Source: Shewanella mangrovi
GTDB taxonomy: Bacteria > Pseudomonadota > Gammaproteobacteria > Enterobacterales > Shewanellaceae
NCBI RefSeq assembly: GCF_000753795.1
Contig: NZ_JPEO01000007.1
Coordinates: 62,001-126,000, forward strand
Direction: 5' to 3'
Length of the DNA: 64,000 nucleotides
The notes under the pieces were generated by a model. It worked only from the letters and a program-made list of their open reading frames with translations. It searched no databases and had not been told where the DNA came from. Positions 43,436 to 53,936 of the stretch are shown piece after piece. Every line of letters starts with the position of its first letter. Within the stretch, counting starts at the first letter, position 1. The position numbers were made by a program, and so were the translations under genes.

Positions 43436-46400
43436 ATGTTTAAACTTATTCAGTCCAACAAAATGGAGTTGTTATCGGCCACCCTCGCCGACCAGATCCG
43501 CACGCCGTTGCCAGGACAATCGCCGTTAAGCGCTGAGCAGATTTTGGTGCAAAGCCCGGGGATGTCCACTTGGCTAAGACTAGAAATTGCCAAGCATAAC
43601 AGCATTGCGGCGGGCTTAGAATTCCCACTTCCCTCGAGCTTTATCTGGCAACTTTGCCATGCCTTACTGCCTGATGTACCAAAAGAAAACGCCTTCACCA
43701 AAGAATCGATGACGTGGAAGTTGTTATCACTACTACCGCAACTGATAGCACAACCTTTGTACGCACCGCTACAACGATATCTCAGCGCCGAATCATCACA
43801 ACCTGAGTTAAAGCGCTACCAACTAGCGGCGCGTATTGCCGATATATTTGACCAATATCTGGTGTATCGCCCGGATTGGATAGCCGCGTGGGAAGCCAAT
43901 GAGCAGCCCTTCGCACTTAGTAGCGAGCAGGCGTGGCAAGCTGAACTTTGGCGACAACTAGTGGCCTTTAATGCAGCGCTGGGACTAAGCCGTTATCACC
44001 GTGCAAATCTGCATCAAGCATTGGTGGAAGTGCTAGAGAACGACGCCGTTGAGCTGCCACAACTGCCGGCACGGTTATTCGTGTTTGGCATTTCCTCCAT
44101 TCCGCCACAAACGCTTAGCGTTTTACAGGCATTGGGACATCGCATTCCGGTAACCGTACTGAGCTTAAGCCCATGTCAGCACTACTGGGGCGATATCGTT
44201 AATCCTAAAGCACGGGCACGTATCAATCTCACCTATGGTGAAAAACGTCAGTTACCTGCTAACTGGCAGGAAAATCTGATCGTGGGTAATCCGTTATTGG
44301 CTAATAACGGGAAACTGGGGCGTGAATTGCTGGATCTGATGCTGGAGCTACCGCCTGAAGCGATTGAATTGGGCGATGACTTATTCTATGCCGCCGGCGA
44401 TGACACCTTACTGCGTGGTATTCAGCAAGATATTCTGGAAATGGAAACCCGCGGCCGTTTATTAGGCCCAGACAGCGAACTCTATTTGACCGTAAACGGT
44501 CGCCGAATTTTGCGTGATGCTGATGACTCCATATTGCTGCGCAGCTGTCATTCGCCATTACGGGAAGTCGAGACCTTGCATGACCATCTGCAGTGGATAC
44601 TCGCCAAAGATCCTAGTCTCTCAGCGAAAGATATAGTGGTGATGCTACCCGATGTTGCAGCGTATGCCCCTTATATTGACGCTGTGTTTTCCCGCCGCGA
44701 AGGCCAATTTTACATGCCTTATGCCATCGCGGATCGCGGTGCCAGCCAAGAATCGCCGCTTATCAGTGCTTTTCTGGCATTACTCGACATCAATCGCAGC
44801 CGCTTTGCACTCACCGAAGTCTTGGCCATTCTCGAAGTACCAGCAACATTGAAACGCTTCGGATTGGATGATGACGAACTCACGCTGATCCGTCGCTGGC
44901 TCGACAAGGCAGGAGTGCGTTGGGGCCGTAGTGCCGAGAGTCGAAGTCAGCAGGATTTACCCGCGTTTGAACAAAACTCCTGGGCAGCAGGCTTGAAACG
45001 TTTAATCCTTGGCTATGCCCTAGAAGACGAAGCCGAACTCTTCGCTGAACAGCTTGCTGTCGCTGGCGTTGAAGGTCAGAATGCGCAAGCACTCGGCAAA
45101 CTATTCAATTTTATTGAAAGCATAGACCAGCTTAGCCAGCAATTTGCAGAGCCAGCCGTTGTTACAAAACGGATTCAGCAACTTAGCAACTTGTGTGATG
45201 ATTTTTATCAGGTGACTGATGACGCTGATACGCAAGCCCTAATGACGATTAACAGCGCAATAGCAAAACTTGAATCAGAATTATCGAATGCTGCATTTAG
45301 TGAACCACTGGACAACAGCATTCTGCAGCAATGGTTTAGCAGTCAATTAGATGAATCCCGAGTGGGCCAACGCTATCTCGCCGGTGCAGTTAATTTCTGT
45401 ACGCTCATGCCCATGCGTTCAATCCCGTTTAAAGTGGTCTGCTTGCTGGGCATGAACGACGGTCTCTACCCCAGAGTACAACATCCAGTTGGCTTTGATC
45501 TGATGGCTCAGCAACCACCACGTAAAGGCGATCGCTCACGCCGACTTGATGATCGCTATCTGTTTTTAGAGGCGCTACTGTCAGCACGACAACAGCTATA
45601 TATCAGCTATGTGGGACGCTCGCAGCGAGACAACAGTCCACGTAATCCTTCAATGCTGGTGGCAGAGTTACTGGAGTACTGCCAATTAACCTGCATTCCT
45701 GAAACGCTAGCGGCACAATTTAAGCAGGATTTGCTCTCGGCCGAGCAGTTGGCAATGCTGGAAGACACTCTCGTCAGCCGTCTTATCAAACAGCAACCAC
45801 TGCAGCCATTTGATCCAGCGCTGTATAAGACAAGGCTATTAGCATCTGACGCGGTGCAACCACTGACCCCCTCGTTTTCAGCACAATGGTGTCCGACGCA
45901 AATTGAGCCACCCGCGCCTTTTACGCAAGGAACACCGCTGGTGGCAGAGCAAGATACCGCAACAGACATGGTAGCCAATTTGCAACTCGTTGAACTGCAA
46001 GCGCTTATCCGCTTTTATCGCAATCCGGCACAGTACTTTTTTAATCGCAGCTTGAAGTTAGATCTGGGGCTAGCGCTTAACGCCGATGACAACGATGAAC
46101 CGTTTAAACCCAATGCGCTGCAACGTTATCAATTGCAAGCGTTAATGCTAGATGACGCCCTTGAACAGGATGGAGTACAGCAAAGCCAACTCAGTCAGAA
46201 ACTTAAGGCCAGTGGTCGCCTGCCAAATGCGCCTTTTGACGAACTGACACTGCGGCAATATCGGCGTGATATTGCGCCTTTGGTGGAGCGCAGCCAATTC
46301 TTACGCGGTGAAAAACTCACAAAGCTAGCAATTGATTTGCCATTTCCAGCCTTAACCCTGAGATTACAAGGCCACCTAGATAACCTGGGCGGTAAAGGCT

Positions 46401-46903
46401 TAGTGGACTTTCGTCCCGGCACAGCGAAAGGACGCGATATTATTCGGTTATTTCTGCGGCATTTAGCGATGAACGGTATGGGTGTACAACGCCATAGCTA
46501 CCTGCTGGATATTGGCCATTTCCATGCTTTTGCGCCATTAGACGCTACGCAAGCACAAGAACAATTGAGTGTCTGGTTACAACATTTCTTACACGGTCAA
46601 TCACAACCATTGATGCTGTTTCCAAATACCTCGCTGGCATATGCCATGAGCGATGGAGAGCACGATGAGCGCCTGCAGAATGCTCGCAAGGTATGGGAGG
46701 ACGGCATGTATCCGGGTGAAGGCAGCGAACCACATTTCCAGCGCAGTTTTTGCTACCCAGATGACTTTACCGAACAGCAGTTTGGCAGCATCGCCATAAC
46801 GCTGTTACAGCCGCTGAACTCACTCTACCACCAAGGAAAGTTAGAAGAGCTGGGTGACTTTGTCGCTCATGGCGGCGTAAGTGCACAAGGAGTCGCATCA
46901 TGA
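43436..46903 (+). CDS. recC: Exodeoxyribonuclease V gamma subunit RecC
   Basis: 1,155 residues, close to the 1,122 of E. coli RecC. It starts with QSNKMELLSATLADQI and contains FGISSIPPQTLSVLQALG and the inactive helicase/nuclease fold with GMNDGLYPR. RecC holds the RecBCD complex together and scans for Chi. Its stop overlaps the recB ATG by four bases. The ptrA gene, which separates recC and recB in E. coli, is absent. Confidence 0.96.
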   Translation: MFKLIQSNKMELLSATLADQIRTPLPGQSPLSAEQILVQSPGMSTWLRLEIAKHNSIAAGLEFPLPSSFIWQLCHALLPDVPKENAFTKESMTWKLLSLLPQLIAQPLYAPLQRYLSAESSQPELKRYQLAARIADIFDQYLVYRPDWIAAWEANEQPFALSSEQAWQAELWRQLVAFNAALGLSRYHRANLHQALVEVLENDAVELPQLPARLFVFGISSIPPQTLSVLQALGHRIPVTVLSLSPCQHYWGDIVNPKARARINLTYGEKRQLPANWQENLIVGNPLLANNGKLGRELLDLMLELPPEAIELGDDLFYAAGDDTLLRGIQQDILEMETRGRLLGPDSELYLTVNGRRILRDADDSILLRSCHSPLREVETLHDHLQWILAKDPSLSAKDIVVMLPDVAAYAPYIDAVFSRREGQFYMPYAIADRGASQESPLISAFLALLDINRSRFALTEVLAILEVPATLKRFGLDDDELTLIRRWLDKAGVRWGRSAESRSQQDLPAFEQNSWAAGLKRLILGYALEDEAELFAEQLAVAGVEGQNAQALGKLFNFIESIDQLSQQFAEPAVVTKRIQQLSNLCDDFYQVTDDADTQALMTINSAIAKLESELSNAAFSEPLDNSILQQWFSSQLDESRVGQRYLAGAVNFCTLMPMRSIPFKVVCLLGMNDGLYPRVQHPVGFDLMAQQPPRKGDRSRRLDDRYLFLEALLSARQQLYISYVGRSQRDNSPRNPSMLVAELLEYCQLTCIPETLAAQFKQDLLSAEQLAMLEDTLVSRLIKQQPLQPFDPALYKTRLLASDAVQPLTPSFSAQWCPTQIEPPAPFTQGTPLVAEQDTATDMVANLQLVELQALIRFYRNPAQYFFNRSLKLDLGLALNADDNDEPFKPNALQRYQLQALMLDDALEQDGVQQSQLSQKLKASGRLPNAPFDELTLRQYRRDIAPLVERSQFLRGEKLTKLAIDLPFPALTLRLQGHLDNLGGKGLVDFRPGTAKGRDIIRLFLRHLAMNGMGVQRHSYLLDIGHFHAFAPLDATQAQEQLSVWLQHFLHGQSQPLMLFPNTSLAYAMSDGEHDERLQNARKVWEDGMYPGEGSEPHFQRSFCYPDDFTEQQFGSIAITLLQPLNSLYHQGKLEELGDFVAHGGVSAQGVAS

Positions 46904-49900
46904 GTAGTATCACGACGCCACAACTATTAAATCCGCTGACATTACCGTTGCAAGGTGCAAGGCTTATCGAAGCAAGTGCGGGGACAGGTAAAACCTACAC
47001 TATCTCAGGTTTGTACCTCAGGTTGCTGCTTGGCATTGGTGTTGATAAGGCGCTGACCTGCGAACAGATATTGGTAGTAACCTTCACCAACGCCGCAACC
47101 GAAGAACTGCGCGATCGTATTCGTAGCCGCATTCGCCAGGCGTATCGTGCTTGTCTCGGTCTGCCTGAGTCTGACGAGTTTATTAACAGTCTGTTGGCGC
47201 CACTCACTGAGGAGCAACGTCATCAGGCGCTCATTCGCTTAGATCTGGCGTTAAAGTCGCTAGATGAAGCGGCAATATTTACCATTCACGGTTTCTGCCA
47301 ACGTATTTTGAGTGATTTAGCGTTTGAATCCAGCTTGTTGTTTGAAGCTGAGTTCACGCTGGACGACAGCGAGTTTTTGCACCATGCCGTACGTGATTTC
47401 TGGCGCCAGCATTGTTACCCACTGAGCGGATTGGTTGCACAACTCATTTACCAAATCTTTGAAGAACCGCAAAAATTACAAGGTTTGCTGCGGCCCTTAC
47501 TCGGCAATGCTGAAGCCATTGCCAAACCGCAGCCGATCGCCTTTGATGAAATTGCAGCGCAGCTACTGCCCGCTATTGCTCGTTTAAAACAACGTTGGCC
47601 AGCCGAGCGAGAAGCGCTTTGCGAGCAACTATTTGGCTTGTCGCTCAACGCAAGCCGCTATGGCAAACAACCTGAATATCCGAAACTTGTGGCGGCACTG
47701 GAAGCCATGGATAGCTGGGCAGCATCTGCACATGAACTGCCACCTAAAGATGGGCTCGATAAGCTATCGCTTGCCAATCTCAAAACCAATAAGAGCAGTG
47801 CGTCCGCGCCTAGCGCTGAACAAGTGCCGCTCATGGCACTCATAGATGAAATCAATGAACGGCTTGCCAATGTCGAGCCAGCATTTCTTTATTTGGCCCG
47901 AGACAACATCCGTCGTCGCTTTCAGCAACAAAAAGCGCAGCGCAACGTATTAACCCCCGACGATTTGCTCTCCACCTTAGCAACAGCGCTTGGCCACCAG
48001 CAGCAAGATGATACTGCCGGACGTCTGCTCGCTAAGGAAATTGCCCAGCGTTTTCCAATGGCCTTAATTGACGAATTTCAGGACACAGATCCGCTGCAAT
48101 TTGCTATTTTTTCGCGTATTTATCAGCAGTCTTACGCATTGACGGCAAAGCCCGCTGACGTCGATGTTTCACCGTCGCCAAGCACGGCCGCACTGTTGAT
48201 GATTGGCGATCCCAAACAAGCTATTTACGCCTTCCGTGGCGGTGATATTCACACCTATCTGGCAGCCAAACACACTACACAAGGCCAGTACACGCTGGGC
48301 ACTAACTATCGTTCCAGCGCGGCAATGGTCGATGCGGTCAATACCCTTTTTACTAATCATACAACGCCTTTTGCCGGAGAAGATATTCCGTTTGAGCAGG
48401 TAAAGGTGCCAGCACAGGCGGCACAAAAGCAACTGCTAAGCGCTGATGATAATCACGCGTTACAGTTGCGCCTGTTGGCGGAAGATGCGGAGCATGGCCT
48501 CAATAAAGAGACGGCGCGCGAACTACTGGCCGAAGATGCTGCTGAGCAGATATTGAAGCTGCTGCAACATGATAGTCAGTTGCAGGATAAACATGGTTCA
48601 CGCCGCTTGCGCGCAAAAGACATTGCAGTATTGGTGCGCGATCATTTTGAAGCGCAAGCGATGAAGCAAGCGCTGTCGCGACGCCAGATCGGTGCCGTAT
48701 TCTTAAGTCGCGATAGTGTGTTTAACACCGTTGAGGCACGAGAACTCGCGCTGATACTGATTGCACTGAACAATCCGCGAGATGAATTTGCACTGCGCAG
48801 TGCAATGGCGACGCAGTTAATTGGCCAGAGTATTGGCGATATTCATCAGTTCAACCTGAATGAAGACAGCCGCGCCCAATGGTTAGCACAATTTGAACGC
48901 TGGCATCTGCTTTGGAACAGCCGTGGTGTCATGCCTTGCCTGATGCAATTGGCGGCTGACACCGGCATGATCCAGCGATTGCTGGCAACCGACAACGGTG
49001 AACGCTGTCTGACGGACCTGCGGCATTTGTGCGAATTATTGCAGCAAAAATCCGCCGAAGTCGACGGCCCTGCGGCCCTACTCTATTGGTTTGAACAACA
49101 GCTACTTGAAGCTCAAAATGGCGAAGAGCAACAGTTACGGCTCGAAAGTGAGCAGAATTTGGTGCAAATCGTCACCATCCATAAGAGTAAGGGATTAGAG
49201 TATCCTGTCTGCTTTGTGCCATTTGTGAGCTTAGGAGCCAGTAGCCGCACACCGGAGCCATTGTTATATCACCAAGATAACCAGCTTATTTGGGACTTAG
49301 CCCGCGAAGAAGCGGGTAAGGCGCAGCAAAAACAGGAGCAGTTAGCCGAAGATCTGCGTTTACTCTATGTCGCACTCACGCGTCCGGTCTATCGCTGCTA
49401 TCTCTCACTTGCAAACTATTCACGTAAGCTCAAAGCGGGCATTAAAAGTTATCTGCCAGATACCGCTATCGGTTACCTGTTAGGATTTGATAGTGCGGAC
49501 CTAGATTTTGCCGCGATACAGCAGCATCTCAGCGGTTTAGCCTCTGAGGCGATTTCAGTCGCCAATATTGTGCCACTGCAACGCTCTGGAAGTTTGGCCA
49601 ATGGCGATGAAGCAAACGCGAGCGTCACGCCACTCACATTGGAGATGCCACCGCAGCTTAGCTGGCGTGTTGGCAGTTATAGCGGCTTGATAAAAGAGTC
49701 GCTGCATCAATCCGCGCCCTCGTACACAGAAGAGGTAACAGAGCTACCGCCGCAAACACCAGGCATGGATGACGAAAGTTTTGATCCGCTGCAAGCGTTA
49801 CAGCCAGTGCCAGAAACCATACCTGCGGCACGCTTTTTGTTCGAGAAAGGCGCCAACGCCGGCTCGTTTATGCACCAAGTACTGGAAGATCTTGATTTTG

Positions 49901-50619
49901 ATGCCGACGATTATCGCGCTGCGGTCAGTGACGTATTACCCAATGCGATGCGCCAGTATGGTATTGATGACGCCCAGCTGCCCATGTTGGTTGAATGGTA
50001 CCAACAGATCCTGACTGCACCATTGGGAGATGAACAACGCGATAGCGGTCTTAGCTTAGGCGGCTTAAGCGCTCGACAAGCGGTGGCGGAAATGGAGTTT
50101 TATCTGCCGGTCAGTGAACTCAATTGCCAAGCACTGAATCAACTCCTGAGTGAGTACGGTTATCAAGCGGGACTCAGTTTCGAGACGCTGCGCGGCATGC
50201 TCAAAGGGTTTATCGATTTAACCTTTAGCTACCAAAATCGTTGGTATATTGCAGACTACAAATCCAACCATTTAGGCAACAGTTTTGCTGATTATCATGG
50301 CGATAATCTCCATCGCGCAATGTTAGCGCATCGTTATGACCTGCAATATCTGTTGTACACCTTGGCACTACATCGCCATCTGTCCAAACGCCTGCCGGGA
50401 TATCAATACCAACGGGATATCGGTGGTTGCTATTACCTGTTCTTGCGTGGAATGTCACCCGAATATCCACAAGCGGGCATTTATTATGATCGGCCACCAC
50501 AAGCGCTAATCGAAGCGCTGGACTCACTGTTGAGTGGTGATGCAAATGATACTGGTGATATACCACCGCCCTCACCTCAATCACCGTCGCAACCGCAACT
50601 GGATCTGGAGCTATTCTGA
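46900..50619 (+). CDS. recB: Exodeoxyribonuclease V beta subunit RecB
   Basis: 1,239 residues. Superfamily 1 helicase motifs are present: EASAGTGKTYTI (Walker A), VTFTNAATEELRDR, DEFQDTDPLQ, GDPKQAIYAFRGGD and VTIHKSKGLEYPV. The C-terminal nuclease domain has D1106 (GFIDLTF) and D1119-x-K1121 (ADYKSN). RecB unwinds DNA 3'-5' and cuts it until Chi is met. Its TGA overlaps the recD ATG by one base. Confidence 0.97.
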   Translation: MSSITTPQLLNPLTLPLQGARLIEASAGTGKTYTISGLYLRLLLGIGVDKALTCEQILVVTFTNAATEELRDRIRSRIRQAYRACLGLPESDEFINSLLAPLTEEQRHQALIRLDLALKSLDEAAIFTIHGFCQRILSDLAFESSLLFEAEFTLDDSEFLHHAVRDFWRQHCYPLSGLVAQLIYQIFEEPQKLQGLLRPLLGNAEAIAKPQPIAFDEIAAQLLPAIARLKQRWPAEREALCEQLFGLSLNASRYGKQPEYPKLVAALEAMDSWAASAHELPPKDGLDKLSLANLKTNKSSASAPSAEQVPLMALIDEINERLANVEPAFLYLARDNIRRRFQQQKAQRNVLTPDDLLSTLATALGHQQQDDTAGRLLAKEIAQRFPMALIDEFQDTDPLQFAIFSRIYQQSYALTAKPADVDVSPSPSTAALLMIGDPKQAIYAFRGGDIHTYLAAKHTTQGQYTLGTNYRSSAAMVDAVNTLFTNHTTPFAGEDIPFEQVKVPAQAAQKQLLSADDNHALQLRLLAEDAEHGLNKETARELLAEDAAEQILKLLQHDSQLQDKHGSRRLRAKDIAVLVRDHFEAQAMKQALSRRQIGAVFLSRDSVFNTVEARELALILIALNNPRDEFALRSAMATQLIGQSIGDIHQFNLNEDSRAQWLAQFERWHLLWNSRGVMPCLMQLAADTGMIQRLLATDNGERCLTDLRHLCELLQQKSAEVDGPAALLYWFEQQLLEAQNGEEQQLRLESEQNLVQIVTIHKSKGLEYPVCFVPFVSLGASSRTPEPLLYHQDNQLIWDLAREEAGKAQQKQEQLAEDLRLLYVALTRPVYRCYLSLANYSRKLKAGIKSYLPDTAIGYLLGFDSADLDFAAIQQHLSGLASEAISVANIVPLQRSGSLANGDEANASVTPLTLEMPPQLSWRVGSYSGLIKESLHQSAPSYTEEVTELPPQTPGMDDESFDPLQALQPVPETIPAARFLFEKGANAGSFMHQVLEDLDFDADDYRAAVSDVLPNAMRQYGIDDAQLPMLVEWYQQILTAPLGDEQRDSGLSLGGLSARQAVAEMEFYLPVSELNCQALNQLLSEYGYQAGLSFETLRGMLKGFIDLTFSYQNRWYIADYKSNHLGNSFADYHGDNLHRAMLAHRYDLQYLLYTLALHRHLSKRLPGYQYQRDIGGCYYLFLRGMSPEYPQAGIYYDRPPQALIEALDSLLSGDANDTGDIPPPSPQSPSQPQLDLELF

Positions 50620-52640
50620 TGCAACTAGTCAACACGGCGTTATCGCTGCAGCTCAGTCACCCTTTGCCACAGTTACTTAAGTTTGCCGAACAACAGGGCG
50701 CTATCACCGCCTTAGATCGTCATTTTGCGCTGCAACTATGCCAACTCAGTGCAGAAACTGAGCCCATGTTGTTATTACTTCTGACGCTGCTGTCCAAACA
50801 ACTATCCAGCCAGCATAGCTGCTTACCGCTTGCGCATATTGAGCTGAATAATCCGCTTGCACTGCGCGACGAGTTACACATCCAGCCTGATGATTCAGCA
50901 AATGAACCGTTATTTTGCCGCATCGTCAGTGAGGCACAAACCGATACTCAGATCTGCGCTCAGCTCAGTGATATATTGCAGCAATCATCTTTGGTCTGGC
51001 AGCCACAGGCCAATGAAACAGACGATGCACTAAATCGGCCACTAGTCCTGCAACAGCAACGTTTGTACTTACGCCGCTATTGGCGTTATGAGCAGCTAGT
51101 TGCCAGCAAGTTGCTATCGTTGGCACAAGATAGTGCTATCGCAACCCAACTTGATCAGCAACCAAGATTTTTACAACAAGTGAGTGAGTTGCTTAACGGA
51201 CTGTTCGCGTCCAGCGATGATGAGATCGATTGGCAAAAGGTGGCGGCGGCCACCACCCTCAGCCGTAATTTATCGATAATCACTGGTGGGCCCGGAACCG
51301 GTAAAACCACAACGGTTACCAAAGTGCTACTGCTGTTGTTGTATCTGCAACCGCAATTAACCCTGCGTCTCGTCGCGCCAACAGGTAAAGCGGCAGCTCG
51401 TCTTTCGGAATCGATTAAGGGCTCAAAAGCACGCTTGCAAAGCGAGCTCAATGGCGTATTGCAACCGCTACAGCAATCGCTTGCACTTATCCCAGAAGAG
51501 GCTGCGACGATTCACCGATTATTGGGGGTTATCCCCGACGATTCGCGGTTCCGCCATAACAGCAGCAATCCATTATTGCTCGACTTATTGATTGTCGACG
51601 AAGCCTCAATGGTCGATCTCCCACTGATGGCCAAACTGCTGGATGCGTTACCCGAAAATGCACGCTTAATTTTATTGGGAGACCAAGATCAATTGGCGTC
51701 GGTAGAAGCCGGTGCTGTGCTGGCCGATATCTGTCATGGCTTACATGATGGTGAACGCTGGCAGATGCAATATAGCCACCAGCAAGCCGAGCGCCTGAGT
51801 CAGCTATGTCGTACGCAACTAGCCGCTGGCAGTTACCAAGGCACATTGGGTGATAGCTTGTGTATGTTACGCCATAGTCATCGATTTAAAGGTGATGCCG
51901 GGATCGGCATGTTAGCAAGTGCCGTCAATCAAGGTAATGTGAGCGCGGCCAAGCAGATTTGGCGCCAACAATACGCCGAACTTGCATGGTTTGAACAGCA
52001 AGCCGAGATGAATGCCGAGCGCCAGCTACTTGACCATTGTGTGGCAATGTATCGCCCCTATTTGGCTTTGGTACAGCAACAGGCAGAACCACAGCAAGTG
52101 CTGCAAACTTTTAACCAATTTCGCGTATTGTGTGCGATGCGCGCTGGAGAATACGGCGTTGATGGTCTCAATCTGGCGATTATTCGGCGACTAGCACAAG
52201 CCGAGTTGTTAGCACCGCGACAGGAATTTTATAGCGGCCGTCCGATTATCATTCGCAGTAACGACTACAACTTGGGCTTATTTAACGGCGACATCGGCAT
52301 TCTGTTACCCGACGCTTCCAGCCAGCGGTTGATGGCATGGTTTGAGCGAGCCGATGGCAGCATGATGCAGGTATTGCCAGCACGTTTGCCAAGTCACGAT
52401 ACCTGCTTTGCGATGACGGTGCATAAAAGCCAAGGCAGCGAATTTAACGCTGTCACCATGGTGTTGCCACCACAACCTCGTGGTGCCCAAGTGCAGCTTT
52501 TATGCCGTGAACTGCTCTACACAGGTATTACCCGTGCCAAAAAGCATTTTAGCTGTAGCGGTCGTGACGCTGTGTTTAGCCTCGCCGTAAAGCAGCTGAC
52601 ACTGCGTGCATCCGGCTTGGCATCACGCCTTTGGAGCTAG
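50619..52640 (+). CDS. recD: Exodeoxyribonuclease V alpha subunit RecD
   Basis: 673 residues. Walker A GGPGTGKTTT near 222, LIVDEASMVDLPLMAKLL, GDQDQLASVEAGAVLADIC and the C-terminal motif MTVHKSQGSEFNAV identify the 5'-3' helicase RecD. It completes the recC-recB-recD operon. No strong terminator is visible directly after the stop. Confidence 0.97.
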   Translation: MQLVNTALSLQLSHPLPQLLKFAEQQGAITALDRHFALQLCQLSAETEPMLLLLLTLLSKQLSSQHSCLPLAHIELNNPLALRDELHIQPDDSANEPLFCRIVSEAQTDTQICAQLSDILQQSSLVWQPQANETDDALNRPLVLQQQRLYLRRYWRYEQLVASKLLSLAQDSAIATQLDQQPRFLQQVSELLNGLFASSDDEIDWQKVAAATTLSRNLSIITGGPGTGKTTTVTKVLLLLLYLQPQLTLRLVAPTGKAAARLSESIKGSKARLQSELNGVLQPLQQSLALIPEEAATIHRLLGVIPDDSRFRHNSSNPLLLDLLIVDEASMVDLPLMAKLLDALPENARLILLGDQDQLASVEAGAVLADICHGLHDGERWQMQYSHQQAERLSQLCRTQLAAGSYQGTLGDSLCMLRHSHRFKGDAGIGMLASAVNQGNVSAAKQIWRQQYAELAWFEQQAEMNAERQLLDHCVAMYRPYLALVQQQAEPQQVLQTFNQFRVLCAMRAGEYGVDGLNLAIIRRLAQAELLAPRQEFYSGRPIIIRSNDYNLGLFNGDIGILLPDASSQRLMAWFERADGSMMQVLPARLPSHDTCFAMTVHKSQGSEFNAVTMVLPPQPRGAQVQLLCRELLYTGITRAKKHFSCSGRDAVFSLAVKQLTLRASGLASRLWS

Positions 52641-52846
52641 CGTATTGCGATAACTGACGGCCGTAGCAGGGCTGCAGTTCATCACAACTGCGCTACTTTT
52701 GTCGTGGTCCATTAACAGCGCAACGCCGTCGCTGTCGACAAATTCAGCACTAGCGCACAAGCACTTGAATTTACATTAACAGTCGCCCCAGATTACGCCA
52801 TAATGAGCGGCATTAGGCGCAAGCTAACTTGGCAAGGGAGATTGAT

Positions 52847-53851
52847 TTGGATACTCGGATAAACATTTTACTGCTATGTGGTGGCGGTGGCGCTGAGCAT
52901 GATATTTCCCTGCTGTCAGCACAATACTTTGAGTCGTGTCTAGCCAGCCGAGCTGATGTTAATTTGATTTGGTTAGCACTCGATGGCAAAGGTCAATATC
53001 ACACCAAAGACGGCAAAAAATGTGAATTAACCAATCGCCGCGAAATTCGCTTTGATGACGAAACTGACGCATGGCGAGTTGATTACGTCATCCCCTGCAT
53101 TCATGGTTATCCGGGCGAAACTGGCGATATCCAGTCCTATTTCAATCTGATTAATCTGCCCTACTTTGGTTGTGAGTCTGAAGCCAGCAGTAACTGCTTT
53201 AACAAGATCACCGCCAAGATGTGGTTTACAGCTCTCGGCATCCCTAACACGCCTTATCTATTTGTGAATCAAGTGGATGACGAATCTATTCGTCGCTGTG
53301 AAGCGGCATTTGATGCATGGGGGTCACTGTTTGTTAAGGCCGCGTCTCAAGGATCATCCGTTGGCTGTTTTAAAGTCGACAAACGCGAAGAGATTGCGCC
53401 AATACTCAGCAAGGCCTTTTCATACTCACCTTATGTGATTGTCGAAAAAACCATTCGTGCGCGTGAGTTGGAAGTTGCCGTCTACGAATATCAAGGCGAC
53501 GTGATTGCCACGAAGCCAGGCGAGATCATCTGCGCCGATAATACTTTCTACACCTTTGAAGAAAAGTATGCCGCGAGCAGTCACGCTACGACCCAAGTGG
53601 AAGCCAGCAATCTCTCTGAAACGCAAATCGAGCAGATCCGCGACTACGCTGTACGCGCCTTTAAAGGGCTAAAGTTACGTCATCTGTCACGCATTGATTT
53701 CTTCCTTAGCGATGAAGGTGAAATCCTGCTAAATGAAATCAACACCTTCCCGGGACTGACCAAAATCTCTATGTTCCCGAAAATGTTGGCGCACCATGGC
53801 GAAGACTTCACTGAGTACCTATTAAATAACATCAAAGCCCAGCTGAGCTAA
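52847..53851 (+). CDS. ddl: D-alanine--D-alanine ligase
   Basis: 334 residues. The N-terminal [14 protein letters not shown] replaces the usual GGxSxEHxVS loop. An ATP-grasp domain follows, with [33 protein letters not shown] and [19 protein letters not shown], the last holding the metal ligands. It makes the D-Ala-D-Ala end of the peptidoglycan stem in the cytoplasm. I place the start at TTG 52847, because GGGAG lies six bases upstream; an upstream TTG at 52829 would lie before that site. Confidence 0.93.
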   Translation: MDTRINILLLCGGGGAEHDISLLSAQYFESCLASRADVNLIWLALDGKGQYHTKDGKKCELTNRREIRFDDETDAWRVDYVIPCIHGYPGETGDIQSYFNLINLPYFGCESEASSNCFNKITAKMWFTALGIPNTPYLFVNQVDDESIRRCEAAFDAWGSLFVKAASQGSSVGCFKVDKREEIAPILSKAFSYSPYVIVEKTIRARELEVAVYEYQGDVIATKPGEIICADNTFYTFEEKYAASSHATTQVEASNLSETQIEQIRDYAVRAFKGLKLRHLSRIDFFLSDEGEILLNEINTFPGLTKISMFPKMLAHHGEDFTEYLLNNIKAQLS

Positions 53852-53869
53852 GCGTTGCTTTAACACATA

Positions 53870-53899
53870 AAAAAGCCAAACGTGATTGTTTGGCTTTTT
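53870..53899 (+). terminator. Rho-independent terminator after ddl
   Basis: AAAAAGCCAAAC (53870-53881) pairs with GTTTGGCTTTTT (53888-53899) around a six-base loop. With A and T tracts on both sides it can serve the convergent oxidase gene too. Confidence 0.92.
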
Positions 53900-53936
53900 C
53901 GTTTTTGAATGCTCGATCGTGTACTGCGCTAAACGA

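Noticed and set aside
43436..52640. Large nuclease/helicase genes as a defence island
   Set aside because: They are ordinary recC, recB and recD with all expected motifs and operon order.
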